This document shows positions 39,311-50,483 of a DNA stretch of 64,000 nucleotides, piece after piece (the first letter of the stretch is position 1; each line of letters opens with the position of its first letter). The notes beneath the pieces are model-generated. The model did no database searches. It saw nothing but the letters and a program-made list of their open reading frames with translations, and had not been told where the DNA came from. The stretch spans positions 159,575-223,574 of the forward strand of contig NZ_CP023018.1 of assembly GCF_022406875.1 (NCBI RefSeq). The letters run 5' to 3'. The stretch comes from Ectothiorhodosinus mongolicus. GTDB lineage: Bacteria > Pseudomonadota > Gammaproteobacteria > Ectothiorhodospirales > Ectothiorhodospiraceae. A program made the position numbers and the translations under genes.

Positions 39311-39868
39311 CTAGATGGCCATGAGTTCTTTTTCTTTTTGTTCTAGCACCTGTTCGACACGCGCCACGTACTCATCGGTGAGCTTTTGCACTTCATCCTC
39401 ACCGCGACGCTCATCATCTTCGGAGATTGCTTTATCTTTGACCAGCTTTTTCATCTCGTTATTGGCATCCCGGCGGATATTGCGAATCGCCACCCGCGCA
39501 TTCTCCGCCTCATGACGCACCACCTTAACCAAATCTTTACGGCGTTCCTCGGTTAAAGCCGGCAAGGGCACACGAATCACCGTGCCAACGGTTGCCGGAT
39601 TCAAACCCAGATCTGAGTTCATAATGGCCTTCTCAACCTTGCCGACCATGTCCCGCTCCCATGGGGTCACGGTTAGCGTGCGCGCATCTTCGGTGTTGAC
39701 GTTGGCGACCTGATTAATCGGCACATCACTGCCGTAGTATTCGACCATGACGTGGTCCAACAAACTGGGGTGAGCGCGCCCAGTGCGGATTTTCGCCAAC
39801 TCCAGTTCCAACGAATCAACGCTCTTGCCCATCCGCGTTGCTGTATCTTTCTTGATTGCATCCAACAT
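39311..39868 (-). CDS. frr: Ribosome recycling factor Frr
   Basis: 185 residues, the standard length. The L-shaped three-helix protein shows [91 protein letters not shown] and the usual C-terminal [12 protein letters not shown]. It splits post-termination ribosomes with EF-G. It lies between pyrH and uppS in the conserved rpsB-tsf-pyrH-frr-uppS order. Confidence 0.98.
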   Translation of the reverse strand: MLDAIKKDTATRMGKSVDSLELELAKIRTGRAHPSLLDHVMVEYYGSDVPINQVANVNTEDARTLTVTPWERDMVGKVEKAIMNSDLGLNPATVGTVIRVPLPALTEERRKDLVKVVRHEAENARVAIRNIRRDANNEMKKLVKDKAISEDDERRGEDEVQKLTDEYVARVEQVLEQKEKELMAI

Positions 39869-39874
39869 CGTGCA

Positions 39875-40606
<732 letters not shown>

Positions 40607-40645
40607 TTAGCCTTGTTGTCGTGAAAAAATCCCGCCTAGTTTACC

Positions 40646-41524
40646 TTAAGCGCCCTTGGCTTGCGCCATGACTTCTTCGGCAAAATTCTCTACTTTCTTC
40701 TCAATCCCCTCGCCCACTTCATAACGCACGAAGCGCTTGACGCTGGCACCAGAAGATTTAAGCAGATCGGCGACGCTCTGATCTGGATTCTTCACAAACG
40801 CCTGACCCAATAAGGTCACCTCGGCCAAATACTTGCTTATCCGCCCCGTCACCATCTTCTCAACGATCTCCGCGGGCTTGCCGCTCTCTTCAGCCTGGGC
40901 ACGGAAAATGGCTTTTTCCTGCTCGAGCAACTCCTGAGGCACATCATCGGCATTGACACACACCGGGCGGCTGGCCGCGATATGCATGGCCAGATCTTTA
41001 GCCAAGCTTTCGTCGCCCCCTTCCACCTCGATCAAGACACCAATACGACCACCGTGCAAATAGGCGGCCAAATGTCCGGCACCAGCACTCATCGACTCAA
41101 AGCGACGCACTTGCACGTTTTCACCGATCTTGGCGATCAAGGTGGCGCGCTGTTCTTCCCAACTGCCGGAGGCGCTGCTCAGCGCCATCAGTGCCTCAAC
41201 ATCGGCAGGCTGATGGGTCAAAGCATCTGCGGTAATTGCTTGGGCAAACTGCTGGAAGTTCTCGTCTTTGGCGACGAAATCAGTTTCGCAGTTGACCTCT
41301 AAGATGACGCCCTGCTTGGCATCAGCACTTAACTTGACGACAATCTGACCTTCAGCCGCCACACGGCCGGCCTTCTTTACGGCCTTGGCCGCACCGGATT
41401 TGCGCATCGCCTCAACCGCGGCTTCCATATCGCCACCGGCTTCGCTGAGGGCTTTTTTGCATTCCATCATGCCGGCGCCGGTTCTCTCGCGCAGCTCTTT
41501 GACCATGCTCGCTGAAATTTGCAT
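40646..41524 (-). CDS. tsf: Translation elongation factor Ts
   Basis: 292 residues. The UBA-like N-terminus [38 protein letters not shown] is diagnostic. [20 protein letters not shown] and [12 protein letters not shown] segments form the core, and the C-terminal [12 protein letters not shown] is conserved. It exchanges GDP for GTP on EF-Tu. A 78-nt gap containing a strong hairpin separates it from rpsB. Confidence 0.98.
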   Translation of the reverse strand: MQISASMVKELRERTGAGMMECKKALSEAGGDMEAAVEAMRKSGAAKAVKKAGRVAAEGQIVVKLSADAKQGVILEVNCETDFVAKDENFQQFAQAITADALTHQPADVEALMALSSASGSWEEQRATLIAKIGENVQVRRFESMSAGAGHLAAYLHGGRIGVLIEVEGGDESLAKDLAMHIAASRPVCVNADDVPQELLEQEKAIFRAQAEESGKPAEIVEKMVTGRISKYLAEVTLLGQAFVKNPDQSVADLLKSSGASVKRFVRYEVGEGIEKKVENFAEEVMAQAKGA

Positions 41525-41566
41525 TACTGACTCCTGAAAATCTTGGTACGGGTTCGAGCGCAGCCA

Positions 41567-41587
41567 GCCGGGGACAATGCCCCCGGC
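41567..41587 (-). terminator. GC-rich hairpin between rpsB and tsf
   Basis: GCCGGGG (41567-41573) pairs with CCCCGGC (41581-41587) around a 7-nt loop. No T run follows, so it is not a canonical terminator. It may attenuate readthrough or protect the rpsB mRNA; in E. coli the rpsB-tsf gap also has an attenuator. Confidence 0.45.
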
Positions 41588-41602
41588 AGCGCACTCATAC
41601 GA

Positions 41603-42655
41603 TTAAGCCTGGCTGTCTTCCGACGCGCTATCGTCGGCAGCGGCTGCGTCTTTCTTGCTGGCGGCTTTCTTGGCAGGCGCCTTAGCCGGCGCCTTGGCTT
41701 TCGCCGGTGCTTTGGCTTTGGCTGGTGCCTTGGCCTTCGCAGCCGGTTTTGCTTCGGTCTCGCTGACTTCTACAGCCGCCGCCTCAGTGGCCTCCGTAGC
41801 TACTGCTTCGTCGGCCACAACGGTTTCAGCTTCAGCCGGTTTTTCGGCGACCTTGCGCTTAGGCTTTTCGGTCACCTCGGCTTCGGACTTGCTGCTCTTG
41901 GCACGAGCCTTAGGCTTTTCTGCTGCCGCGGCTTCATCCACCTCAGCAAATTCCTTGGCTGAGCTGGCGCGTGCCACTTGACGGCCTTCCAAAATCGCGT
42001 CAGCCACGGCCGTCACATAAAGCTCAATCGCCCGCATCGCGTCGTCATTGCCAGGGATAACGTAATCAACGCCATCCGGAGAATTATTCGAATCCACAAC
42101 GGCCACCACCGGAATACCCAGTTTATTGGCTTCGTTGATGGCGATTTTTTCATAGCCCACGTCGATGACAAACAAAGCATCAGGTAAGCGCGGCATATCT
42201 TTAATACCGCCCAAGCTGCGCTCGAGTTTTTCCATCTCACGGGTACGCATCAAGGCCTCTTTCTTGGCCAAGCGCTGCATCGTGCCGTCGGCCACCATCG
42301 CTTCAAGATCTTTTAGGCGGCGAATGGACTCACGCACGGTCTTAAAATTGGTGAGCATGCCGCCCAGCCAACGCTGATTCACATAAGGCATTTCGCAGCG
42401 AGCGGCATGAGTCGCCACCAATTCACGCGCCGAGCGCTTGGTGCCGACAAACATCACGCTACCGCCATTGGCGGCCATCTTGCCCAGATAGTTGATCGCA
42501 TCATTGAAATGCGGCACGGTCTGTTCAAGGTTGATGATGTGGATTTTGTTGCGGTGACCGAAAATGAAAGGCTTCATCTTCGGGTTCCAGTAACGGGTCT
42601 GGTGACCGAAATGCACGCCGGCTTCGAGCATCTGGCGCATGGTAACGCTGGGCAT
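41603..42655 (-). CDS. rpsB: 30S ribosomal protein S2 with long Ala/Lys/Glu-rich C-terminal tail
   Basis: 350 residues against about 240 in E. coli. Residues 1-228 are normal S2: [64 protein letters not shown] and [30 protein letters not shown]. From about 230 a tail of some 120 residues follows. Its first part is mixed acidic and basic, residues 309-330 are a Lys-Ala-Pro-Ala repeat like bacterial histone-H1-like tails, and the end is acidic. The ATG at 42655 is the standard start ([10 protein letters not shown]); an upstream in-frame start is rejected. Confidence 0.97.
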   Translation of the reverse strand: MPSVTMRQMLEAGVHFGHQTRYWNPKMKPFIFGHRNKIHIINLEQTVPHFNDAINYLGKMAANGGSVMFVGTKRSARELVATHAARCEMPYVNQRWLGGMLTNFKTVRESIRRLKDLEAMVADGTMQRLAKKEALMRTREMEKLERSLGGIKDMPRLPDALFVIDVGYEKIAINEANKLGIPVVAVVDSNNSPDGVDYVIPGNDDAMRAIELYVTAVADAILEGRQVARASSAKEFAEVDEAAAAEKPKARAKSSKSEAEVTEKPKRKVAEKPAEAETVVADEAVATEATEAAAVEVSETEAKPAAKAKAPAKAKAPAKAKAPAKAPAKKAASKKDAAAADDSASEDSQA

Positions 42656-42785
42656 GAGTAAACTCCTAGTTAAGGGTTGGGCCTCCATACACCCCAGAGC
42701 AGCAACCCCATTCTCATGAGGCACCCCGCTGTCCGTGACGGTGCATGTGCGGATTTAAATTTGCGTTTGCAAGCAACGCGGGCGC

Positions 42786-42814
42786 TTTATACCATAACCG
42801 GCTTATTGCCACAA
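42786..42814 (-). promoter_or_regulatory. Candidate promoter of the rpsB operon
   Basis: On the minus strand TTGTGG (42814-42809), a 17-nt spacer and TATAAA (42791-42786) lie about 130 nt upstream of rpsB. A GC-rich stretch (GCGCCCGCG) follows the -10, as in promoters under stringent control. The ~125-nt leader to rpsB leaves room for the S2 autoregulatory structure known in gammaproteobacteria, which I could not verify. Confidence 0.5.
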
Positions 42815-42846
42815 ACGCCTCATGCCGCCGACCAAGGCCTTGCCTC

Positions 42847-43623
42847 ATGCCCGTCACCATCAAAACCGCCGAAGAAATTGAGCAGATGCGCATTGCCTGC
42901 CGCAAGGCTGCGCAGGTGCTGGAGATGATTGAACCCTTTATAGAGGCGGGCGCAACCACAGCTCAGCTGGATGAGCGGTGCCACGACTACATCACCCAAA
43001 CCCTAGGCTGCACGCCTGCCCCCTTGAACTACCGCGGCTTCCCCAAATCCATATGCACCTCGATCAACCATCAAGTCTGTCACGGCATCCCCGATGATCG
43101 CCCCCTGAAAGACGGCGACATCATCAACGTCGACATCACCGTGATCCATGAGGGATTTCATGGCGACACCAGCCGCATGTTCATGATCGGCACGCCCTCG
43201 ATTCAAGCGCGACGGGTGGTGGATATTGCCCATGAAGCGTTGTGGCGCGGCATCCAAGTGGTGCGCGCCGGGGCGCATCTGGGCGACATTGGTCATGTCA
43301 TCCAGCGCTATGCTGAAGCACAACGCTGCAGCGTGGTGCGTGAATACTGTGGTCATGGCATTGGCCGCGCCTTCCACGAAGACCCGCAGGTGCTGCACTT
43401 TGGTCAGGCCGGCAGTGGCCTACAGTTAGAATCGGGCATGATTTTCACCATCGAGCCCATGATTAACGCCGGCAAGCGCCACACGAAAATTTTGGCCGAT
43501 GGTTGGACCGTAGTCACCAAGGACCGCAGCCCCTCAGCGCAATGGGAGCATACGGTATTGGTGACAGATTCGGGCTGTGAGGTACTGACCCTGCGCAGTG
43601 ATGAACAGGTTCCCGCAGCCTGA
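42847..43623 (+). CDS. map: Methionine aminopeptidase Map
   Basis: 258 residues, type Ia. Metal ligands appear in INVDITVIHEGFHGDTSRMF, in GHGIGRAFHEDPQVLHF, in FTIEPMIN and in the final SAQWEHTVLVT segment. It removes the initiator Met. Divergent from rpsB, as in E. coli and Pseudomonas. The ATG at 42847 gives the family start (MPVTIKTAEEIEQMRIACR). Its stop shares a base with the glnD start. Confidence 0.97.
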   Translation: MPVTIKTAEEIEQMRIACRKAAQVLEMIEPFIEAGATTAQLDERCHDYITQTLGCTPAPLNYRGFPKSICTSINHQVCHGIPDDRPLKDGDIINVDITVIHEGFHGDTSRMFMIGTPSIQARRVVDIAHEALWRGIQVVRAGAHLGDIGHVIQRYAEAQRCSVVREYCGHGIGRAFHEDPQVLHFGQAGSGLQLESGMIFTIEPMINAGKRHTKILADGWTVVTKDRSPSAQWEHTVLVTDSGCEVLTLRSDEQVPAA

Positions 43624-46325
43624 TGTCCGCCCGCCTGCACGCCCTACCCCCGAGCATCCGCCATCGACTGGACTGGCCTGCCATCGAGTCAACGCTGCGT
43701 GCCTGCCAAGACCCTCAGGTCGCTGCATTTAGCCAAGCCGTAACGACGGTACGCGAGTGTCTCTCTACAGCTTTTAATGACGGCTGTGATGTCGCTGACT
43801 TGGTGCATGCGCAAGCTTTCACTACCGATAGACTGCTGATCACCCTGTGGGAGCTGCTGGGTTTGCAAGCCAACACCAGCGTCGCCTTGGTGGCCGTGGG
43901 GGGCTATGGGCGCGGTGAACTGCATCCCGGCTCGGACATCGATATTCTGATTTTGCATGACATTTCGCTGGATGAGGCGGCCCAAGAGGGCCTTAGCCGC
44001 TTTTTCACCCTGCTTTGGGATATGGATTTACAACCTGGCCACAGCGTCCGCAGCATCGACGAATGCGTGATCCAAGCAGCAGCGGATATCACCGTGGCCA
44101 CCAACTTGGTGGAATGTCGGCCGCTGGCCGGTAATAAGCAGCTGCTGGAGCGCTTGGAAGCCCTGATCGCACCCCAACATATGTGGAATAGCCGGGCCTT
44201 TTTTGCCGCCAAACTCGAAGAACAAACCGCCAGACATCAGCGCTATGGCGAGACCGCTTATCGCCTCGAGCCCAATATCAAGGAAAGCCCCGGCGGGCTG
44301 CGTGATATCCAAATGATCGGCTGGGTCACCAAACGCCAATTCGGCAGCGGCGCCTTTGAAAAACTCGTCTCTCAGGGATTTCTCACCCTCGCGGAATACG
44401 AAGACCTCATGGCGGGCCAGTCCTATTTATGGCGGGTGCGCTTTGCCCTGCACATGCTCAGCGGGCGTAAGGAAGACCGCTTATTGTTTGATTTTCAGCG
44501 GCGTATGGCGACGCTTTTGGGCTTCACCGATGTGGATAATAACCTCGCGGTTGAGCAATTCATGCAAGAGTATTTTCGCAATGTCATCCGCCTAGAGCGC
44601 CTCAATGAAATGCTACTGCAACACTTCCGTGAGGCCATTTTGCTGGACATGGAAGACGATGACATCATCCCCATCAACCGCCGCTTTCAATCCCGCCGCG
44701 GTTATCTTGAAGTCACCGACCCCCAGGTATTTTTGCGCTATCCACCGGCGCTGCTCGAGGTTTTTTTGCTGTTACAGCAACACCCGGAGCTCAAGGGCAT
44801 TCGCGCATCCACCATTCGTCTGATCCGTACCCACCGCGATCTCATCAATGACGCTTTTCGCGCTGACCTAGGCTGTCGCAGCCTGTTCATGGAAATTCTG
44901 CGCCAGCCACACGGCGTCACGCGACAACTGCGGCGCATGAACCGCTATGGCGTGCTGGCTCGCTACCTACCGGCTTTTGGCCAAATCGTTGGACGCATGC
45001 AGTACGACCTTTTTCATGTGTATACGGTCGATGAGCACACCCTAACGGTGATTCGTAATCTGCGGCGTTTTGCGATTGCAGAACACAACGAAGAAGTCCC
45101 CGAGTGCTCACGTATTTATCGCCTGCTGCCCAAGCCGGAGCTTTTGTTGCTGGCCGGGCTGTTTCACGATATCGCCAAGGGCCGCGGTGGTGATCATTCG
45201 GAATTGGGCGCTGAGGATGCGCGGCGATTTTGTATGGACCATGGCTTATCGATTTACGATGCCAACTTGGTCTCGTGGCTGGTGAAATCACATCTGCTGA
45301 TGTCACTCACGGCGCAGCGCCGCGATATTTCAGATCCCGATGTGATTCATGAGTTTGCCCTGCAAATGGGCAATGCCATGCGCTTGAACTACCTGTATCT
45401 GCTGACCGTGGCGGATATCCGCAGCACCAACCCAAAGATGTGGAACTCTTGGAAAAACGCCCTGCTCTCAAATTTATATGATGCCACTCTGCGGATGCTG
45501 CGCCGCGGCTTGGAAAACCCACCGGATCAAGACGAGCTTTTGGGTGAGGTGCAAATGCACGCGCTGAGCATCCTGCGTCAGCGGGGTATTGATGAGCCCA
45601 GCTGTCTGGGTTTGTGGGCGCAGCTGGATGCCGACTACTTCTTGCGCCACTCAGCCGATGAAATTGTCTGGCATACCCTGGCTATCCATGATGCGCAGGA
45701 GGCGGATCTACCCTTGGTGCAAGTGCGCGAGGAGACTGCGCGCGGCGGCACAGAGATTTTCCTGTATACCCGCGACCATCCCAATGTGTTTGCACAGACC
45801 ACTACGGCGCTGATGCAACTGGGATTGGATATCGTCGATGCCCGCATTATCACCACAGCCACGGGCTACAGTTTGAACACTTTCTTAGTTCTTGAAGACT
45901 CAGGCGGCGTGATCCATCAAGCATTTCGCGCCGCGGAGATCGTCGATTATTTGCATCAGCACGTCGCCGACCCACAGCGCGCGCCCAAGCCGATTCGGCG
46001 CAGCCAGCCGCGGCAATTGAAGCATTTTGATGTGCCCACCCATGTGCATTTCGATGCCCAGTCGCAGCGCCAGCGCACAGTATTACACGTCACCACCGCA
46101 GACCGCCCGGGACTGCTGGCCAAAATCAGCTTGGTGCTGACCGATTGTGGCCTGCGGGTACACAACGCCAAGATCGCCACCGCCGGCGAGACCGCAGAAG
46201 ACGTGTTCTACGTCACCGATCTGGAGGGCGAGGTCATTAGCGACCCGCAACAGCAGGCGCAGATTCGCGATAAGCTGGTAGCGGCACTAGAAATGCCTGC
46301 CGCCCCCAGTGTTGTCAACGCGTGA
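43623..46325 (+). CDS. glnD: Bifunctional uridylyltransferase/uridylyl-removing enzyme GlnD
   Basis: 900 residues, the usual size. The nucleotidyltransferase motif GGYGRGELHPGSDIDILIL is at 93-111, followed by ESPGGLRDIQMIGWVTKR. The HD hydrolase region has LAGLFHDIAKGRGGDHSELGAEDA. Two C-terminal ACT domains include FLYTRDHPNVFAQTT and VTTADRPGLLAKISLVLTDCGLRVHNAKI. It modifies PII proteins according to glutamine level and so controls nitrogen assimilation. Overlaps map by one base and is one base from dapC. Confidence 0.98.
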   Translation: MSARLHALPPSIRHRLDWPAIESTLRACQDPQVAAFSQAVTTVRECLSTAFNDGCDVADLVHAQAFTTDRLLITLWELLGLQANTSVALVAVGGYGRGELHPGSDIDILILHDISLDEAAQEGLSRFFTLLWDMDLQPGHSVRSIDECVIQAAADITVATNLVECRPLAGNKQLLERLEALIAPQHMWNSRAFFAAKLEEQTARHQRYGETAYRLEPNIKESPGGLRDIQMIGWVTKRQFGSGAFEKLVSQGFLTLAEYEDLMAGQSYLWRVRFALHMLSGRKEDRLLFDFQRRMATLLGFTDVDNNLAVEQFMQEYFRNVIRLERLNEMLLQHFREAILLDMEDDDIIPINRRFQSRRGYLEVTDPQVFLRYPPALLEVFLLLQQHPELKGIRASTIRLIRTHRDLINDAFRADLGCRSLFMEILRQPHGVTRQLRRMNRYGVLARYLPAFGQIVGRMQYDLFHVYTVDEHTLTVIRNLRRFAIAEHNEEVPECSRIYRLLPKPELLLLAGLFHDIAKGRGGDHSELGAEDARRFCMDHGLSIYDANLVSWLVKSHLLMSLTAQRRDISDPDVIHEFALQMGNAMRLNYLYLLTVADIRSTNPKMWNSWKNALLSNLYDATLRMLRRGLENPPDQDELLGEVQMHALSILRQRGIDEPSCLGLWAQLDADYFLRHSADEIVWHTLAIHDAQEADLPLVQVREETARGGTEIFLYTRDHPNVFAQTTTALMQLGLDIVDARIITTATGYSLNTFLVLEDSGGVIHQAFRAAEIVDYLHQHVADPQRAPKPIRRSQPRQLKHFDVPTHVHFDAQSQRQRTVLHVTTADRPGLLAKISLVLTDCGLRVHNAKIATAGETAEDVFYVTDLEGEVISDPQQQAQIRDKLVAALEMPAAPSVVNA

Positions 46326-46326
46326 T

Positions 46327-47511
46327 ATGAATCCGCGTCTGCAACAGCTACAGCCCTATCCCTTCGAGCGCCTACGCCGTCTGTTTGCCGGGATTGCGCC
46401 GCCCGATGATCGCCCGGTGATTAGCCTGAGCATCGGCGAACCGCAACATCCAGCGCCCGAGGTGGCGCAACAAGCACTGGTCAACTCCTTGACGGGCCTT
46501 GGCCGCTACCCGATGACGCGCGGCGTGCCGCAGCTGCGCGAAACCATCGCCGACTGGCTGATGCAGCGCTATGCACTTGGGGCTCAAGGCATCGATGCCG
46601 AAAGTCAAGTGCTACCAGTGAACGGCACGCGCGAGGCTTTGTTCGCCATCGCCCCCTGTGTCGTCAATGCCAGCCGCCCGCGCCCCTTGGTGTTCATGCC
46701 CAACCCCTTCTACCAAATCTATGAAGGCGCAGCGATTCTCGCTGGCGCTCAGCCGCGCTTCATGAATCTCTTTGCCGAGCAGGGTTTTTTACCGGATCTG
46801 GACAGCATCCCCGCTGCCGATTGGCAGGACTGTCAATTGTTGTACGTATGTAGCCCCAGCAACCCGGCCGGCGCCATCATGCCCGAGGCGATGATGCAAC
46901 AGCTCTTAGATTTGGCTCAGGAGCATGATTTCGTGATTGCCGCCGATGAATGCTATGCCGAGATTTATGGCGGCGAAGCACCCCAGGGCTTCTTGGGGGT
47001 AGCCGCACGCATGGGACTGACGGATTTTCGCCGCTTATTGGTGTTTCACAGCCTATCCAAACGTTCCAATCTGCCGGGCCTGCGTTCGGGCTTTGTGGCG
47101 GGTGATGCCCAGCTCATCGAGGCGTTTCACCTGTATCGCACCTATCATGGCTGCGCCATGGCCCCGCCCACTCAGGCCGCCAGCATCGCCGCCTGGCAGG
47201 ACGAGGCTCATGTGATCGAGAACCGGCAGCGCTATACGGCGAAGTTTCAGGCCGTGCAGCCACTACTCGAGACGGTGCTGCCAGTGCAAGCACCGCCAGC
47301 GGGATTTTATTACTGGGTGCGCACGCCGGACTGCGATGAACAATTCACCCGCGAGCTATATCGCCAACAAGGTGTGGTGGTGTTGCCCGGCAGTTATCTC
47401 TCCCGCCCGACGCCCGAAGGCGACCCTGGCGCGGGTTTTGTGCGCCTGGCGTTGGTGGCCGAAGAAAGCGAATGTGTGGCCGCAGCAGAACGCATGCGCC
47501 AATTCCTGTAA
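46327..47511 (+). CDS. dapC: Succinyldiaminopimelate transaminase DapC
   Basis: 394 residues, class I/II PLP aminotransferase. [22 protein letters not shown] and [18 protein letters not shown] are typical of the proteobacterial DapC subgroup. The PLP Lys is in [27 protein letters not shown] and ADECYAEIY are also conserved. It makes N-succinyl-LL-diaminopimelate in lysine and peptidoglycan synthesis. dapD, the preceding enzyme of the pathway, follows 40 nt downstream. Confidence 0.94.
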   Translation: MNPRLQQLQPYPFERLRRLFAGIAPPDDRPVISLSIGEPQHPAPEVAQQALVNSLTGLGRYPMTRGVPQLRETIADWLMQRYALGAQGIDAESQVLPVNGTREALFAIAPCVVNASRPRPLVFMPNPFYQIYEGAAILAGAQPRFMNLFAEQGFLPDLDSIPAADWQDCQLLYVCSPSNPAGAIMPEAMMQQLLDLAQEHDFVIAADECYAEIYGGEAPQGFLGVAARMGLTDFRRLLVFHSLSKRSNLPGLRSGFVAGDAQLIEAFHLYRTYHGCAMAPPTQAASIAAWQDEAHVIENRQRYTAKFQAVQPLLETVLPVQAPPAGFYYWVRTPDCDEQFTRELYRQQGVVVLPGSYLSRPTPEGDPGAGFVRLALVAEESECVAAAERMRQFL

Positions 47512-47551
47512 ACTCGCGACCTCAAGTTTGATTGATTCTGGAGCATTGAGC

Positions 47552-48373
47552 ATGACCGATATTCAGCAACGCATTGAAGAGGCTTTCGAAAACCGGGTGG
47601 ACATCAATCCGCGTAATGCCGAACCGGCACTGCGTGATGCGGTGATGGAAGCACTGGATATGTTGGATCGCGGCACAGCTCGGGTCGCTGAAAAGCGCGA
47701 TGATCAGTGGGTGGTCAATGAGTGGCTGAAAAAAGCGGTATTGCTGTCTTTTCGCATCAATGACAATCAGTTCATCAAAGGTGGCTTCACCAATTACTAT
47801 GACAAGGTCGATGCCAAATGGGCCGACACCAATTCCCGTGAACTGCGCGAATCCGGCGTGCGCATTGTGCCGCCAGCCACCGCCCGCCGCGGCTCATACA
47901 TTGCTCCTGGCGTGGTGCTGATGCCCTCCTACGTCAACATCGGCGCTTACGTAGATAGCGGCACCATGGTCGATACCTGGGCCACGGTTGGCTCCTGCGC
48001 GCAAATCGGCAAAAACGTGCACCTCTCTGGCGGCGTGGGGATTGGTGGCGTGCTGGAGCCGTTGCAAGCCTCACCCACCATCATCGAAGACAATTGCTTT
48101 ATCGGCGCTCGCTCGGAAGTGGTCGAAGGCGTGATCGTGGAAACCGGTTCGGTGATCTCCATGGGTGTTTATATCGGTCAAAGCACGCGCATTTATGATC
48201 GCGAGACCGGTGAGATCAGCTATGGCCGCATCCCCGCTGGCTCGGTCGTAGTCTCCGGCAACCTGCCCTCTAAAGACGGAAAGTACAGCCTTTATTGTGC
48301 CGTGATTGTGAAAAAGGTCGATGAGAAAACCCGCTCCAAGGTGGGCATCAACGAGCTTTTGCGCGACCTTTAA
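47552..48373 (+). CDS. dapD: Tetrahydrodipicolinate N-succinyltransferase DapD
   Basis: 273 residues, close to E. coli (274). The helical N-terminus with [20 protein letters not shown] is followed by [71 protein letters not shown], the beta-helix core. It succinylates tetrahydrodipicolinate. ATG 47552 has TCTGGAG upstream. Its last 26 bp overlap the convergent rlmD end. Confidence 0.98.
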   Translation: MTDIQQRIEEAFENRVDINPRNAEPALRDAVMEALDMLDRGTARVAEKRDDQWVVNEWLKKAVLLSFRINDNQFIKGGFTNYYDKVDAKWADTNSRELRESGVRIVPPATARRGSYIAPGVVLMPSYVNIGAYVDSGTMVDTWATVGSCAQIGKNVHLSGGVGIGGVLEPLQASPTIIEDNCFIGARSEVVEGVIVETGSVISMGVYIGQSTRIYDRETGEISYGRIPAGSVVVSGNLPSKDGKYSLYCAVIVKKVDEKTRSKVGINELLRDL

Positions 48374-49685
48374 CAAACAGCGCCATCGACTCAACATGCG
48401 CGGTGTGCGGGAACATATCCATAACGCCCGCACGCTCAAGCACATAGCCATGGGTGTGCACCAGTTGCTCGGCGTCACGCGCCAGCGTCGCCGGGTTACA
48501 GGACACATACACCAAGCGCTCTGCCCCTGAAGCAGCCACTGCCGGCAAGGTGGCCAGGGCGCCGAGACGTGGCGGATCCAGCAGCACGCGCTCAAACCCA
48601 TGGCTTGTGAGATGGGTTAGCGCTCCAGCATCGGTGAGATCGGCTGCCTTAAATTGCACATTACTCAGGCCATTGAGGCGCGCATTGTCGGCCGCGCGCG
48701 CTACCATGGCGGCGTCGCCCTCCACGCCCAAAACGCTTTGCGCGCGACGCGCCAGCGGCAAGGTGAAATTGCCAAGGCCACAAAACAGATCCAAGACCCG
48801 ATGCTCGGGCTGCACATCCAGCCAAGCCATCGCCTGGGGCACCATAGCGCGGTTAATGGCGCTATTGACCTGAAAAAAATCCAGCGGCGAAAACTTGAGA
48901 CTGACATCAAATTCGGGGTGGCCATAGGCCAATTCCTGGGGTATTTGCGGCCACAGCGGCGTCACGCTCTCAGGTCCTGCTGGCTGCAAGTACACCTGCA
49001 GGCCCTCGGCCTGCGCAAATGCGGTTAATTGCTGCTGATCTTGAGTGCTCAGCGGATCAAGGTTACGAAACACCAAGGCAATCTGATCGCTTTCATCCAC
49101 CGCCACCTCGATTTGCGGGATGCGCGCTTTGGCCTCTAGCCCATCCATCAGCTGGCGCAGCTTCATGATGCGCTCGCCAACACCGGGATGTAGCACGGGA
49201 CAGCGCTCAATCATGGCCAAATAGGGGCTGGAACGCTCACGAAACCCCACCAGCACACCGCCTTTCTTGGGCACATATTTGACGCCCAAACGCGCTTTAC
49301 GGCGATAACCCCAAGGCTGGGCGGTGATGGGCTCGGCCCATTCCACCGGGCTGACTTTGCCAATGCGTTCTAAATTGTCTCTTAAGGTTTGTTGTTTCAT
49401 GCGCAACTGCGCGCCGGCGTTCATGTGTTGTAATGAACACCCGCCGCAGATGCCAAAATGCGCACATTCGGCGGCAACGCGATCGCTGCTGGCTTGCAGC
49501 ACTTCTTCAGTGCGCGCCTCATCATAGCGGCGCTGGCAACGCGTGTACCGAAACGACACGGTTTCGCCCGGCAAGGCGCCATCAACGAACACGGTTTTGC
49601 CGTCGATACGGGCGACGCCGCGGCCTTCGGGCGTCATGTTCTCGATGGTTGCAACCACCGGCTCTTGGGGAATACGCCTACCCAT
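48348..49685 (-). CDS. rlmD: 23S rRNA (uracil-1939-C5) methyltransferase RlmD
   Basis: 445 residues. A TRAM domain ([27 protein letters not shown]) is followed by the [4Fe-4S] ligands C74, C80, C83 and C162. The methyltransferase domain has [23 protein letters not shown] and the catalytic nucleophile in [11 protein letters not shown]. It methylates U1939 of 23S rRNA using SAM. It is near cysM, as in Pseudomonas, although relA is not next to it here. Confidence 0.96.
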   Translation of the reverse strand: MGRRIPQEPVVATIENMTPEGRGVARIDGKTVFVDGALPGETVSFRYTRCQRRYDEARTEEVLQASSDRVAAECAHFGICGGCSLQHMNAGAQLRMKQQTLRDNLERIGKVSPVEWAEPITAQPWGYRRKARLGVKYVPKKGGVLVGFRERSSPYLAMIERCPVLHPGVGERIMKLRQLMDGLEAKARIPQIEVAVDESDQIALVFRNLDPLSTQDQQQLTAFAQAEGLQVYLQPAGPESVTPLWPQIPQELAYGHPEFDVSLKFSPLDFFQVNSAINRAMVPQAMAWLDVQPEHRVLDLFCGLGNFTLPLARRAQSVLGVEGDAAMVARAADNARLNGLSNVQFKAADLTDAGALTHLTSHGFERVLLDPPRLGALATLPAVAASGAERLVYVSCNPATLARDAEQLVHTHGYVLERAGVMDMFPHTAHVESMALFVKGRAKAR

Positions 49686-49694
49686 GCTTGACGC

Positions 49695-50483
49695 CTAGCC
49701 CTGCCAGGACTTCAGGAACTGCTGAAAATGTTCGCCTTCGGCATTCTCCAGCCAGTCTTTGAGACGCTGTAACTCGCCGCTGAGCGCCGCCTCCCCCAAA
49801 CGCCCGCGCATGGCTTCAAAGCGCAGATAAACCAAATAAGTATTGAGGACATCGGTCTCGCAATAAGCGCGAATCCCGGCAAGATCACCCGCCAGCCAAG
49901 CTTCCCAGACTTTCGACCCATCCATGCCCATCTTTCCGGGAAAGCCCAGCAGGGTAGCGATTTCATCCAAAGGCGCATTGGCGCGCGGCGAAAAACCTGC
50001 CAGCACATCCATTAAATCCACATGACGCCAGTGGTAGCGCGACAGATAATTGTTGTAGCGAAAGGCTTTATCTTCATCACCCATCTCCCAATACCGTGGC
50101 GCCGCGATACCATGGCGCAGCGTACGGTAGTGCAGCACCGGAAGGTCAAAGCCGCCGCCATTCCAGGTCACCAGCGTTGGGCTGTAACGCTCCAGACCGT
50201 CATAAAAACGCTGAATCAGCTCGGCCTCGTCAGAGGACTCATCGCCCAAGGACCAGACCTTAATGTGCTCGCGCGTAGCCAGCACCACAGAGATGGCGCA
50301 AATACGTTGCAGATGGTGCGGTAAGAACTCGCGACCGGTTTTTTGCAGGCGCATCTGAAACATGGATTTGGCGGCGGCGGCCGGCTCTAGGCCTTTTAAG
50401 TCATACAACCGCGTACCGCCCTCAATGTCCGGGATGGTCTCGATATCAAACACCATCACCGGTGTCGCGAAGCTCAAACTCAT
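49695..50483 (-). CDS. Predicted 3'-5' exonuclease (PolB-like exonuclease family)
   Basis: 262 residues. The DEDD-type active site appears as VFDIETIPD near residue 12, LVTWNGGGFDLPVLHYR near 104, and YCETDVLNTYLVYLR near 206. The domain is that of the PolB-like exonuclease family (Pfam DNA_pol_B_exo2) without a polymerase. Probably degrades single-stranded DNA or RNA 3' ends; role unknown. It overlaps the end of cysM by four bases, and in many gammaproteobacteria it travels with cysM and rlmD. Confidence 0.9.
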   Translation of the reverse strand: MSLSFATPVMVFDIETIPDIEGGTRLYDLKGLEPAAAAKSMFQMRLQKTGREFLPHHLQRICAISVVLATREHIKVWSLGDESSDEAELIQRFYDGLERYSPTLVTWNGGGFDLPVLHYRTLRHGIAAPRYWEMGDEDKAFRYNNYLSRYHWRHVDLMDVLAGFSPRANAPLDEIATLLGFPGKMGMDGSKVWEAWLAGDLAGIRAYCETDVLNTYLVYLRFEAMRGRLGEAALSGELQRLKDWLENAEGEHFQQFLKSWQG

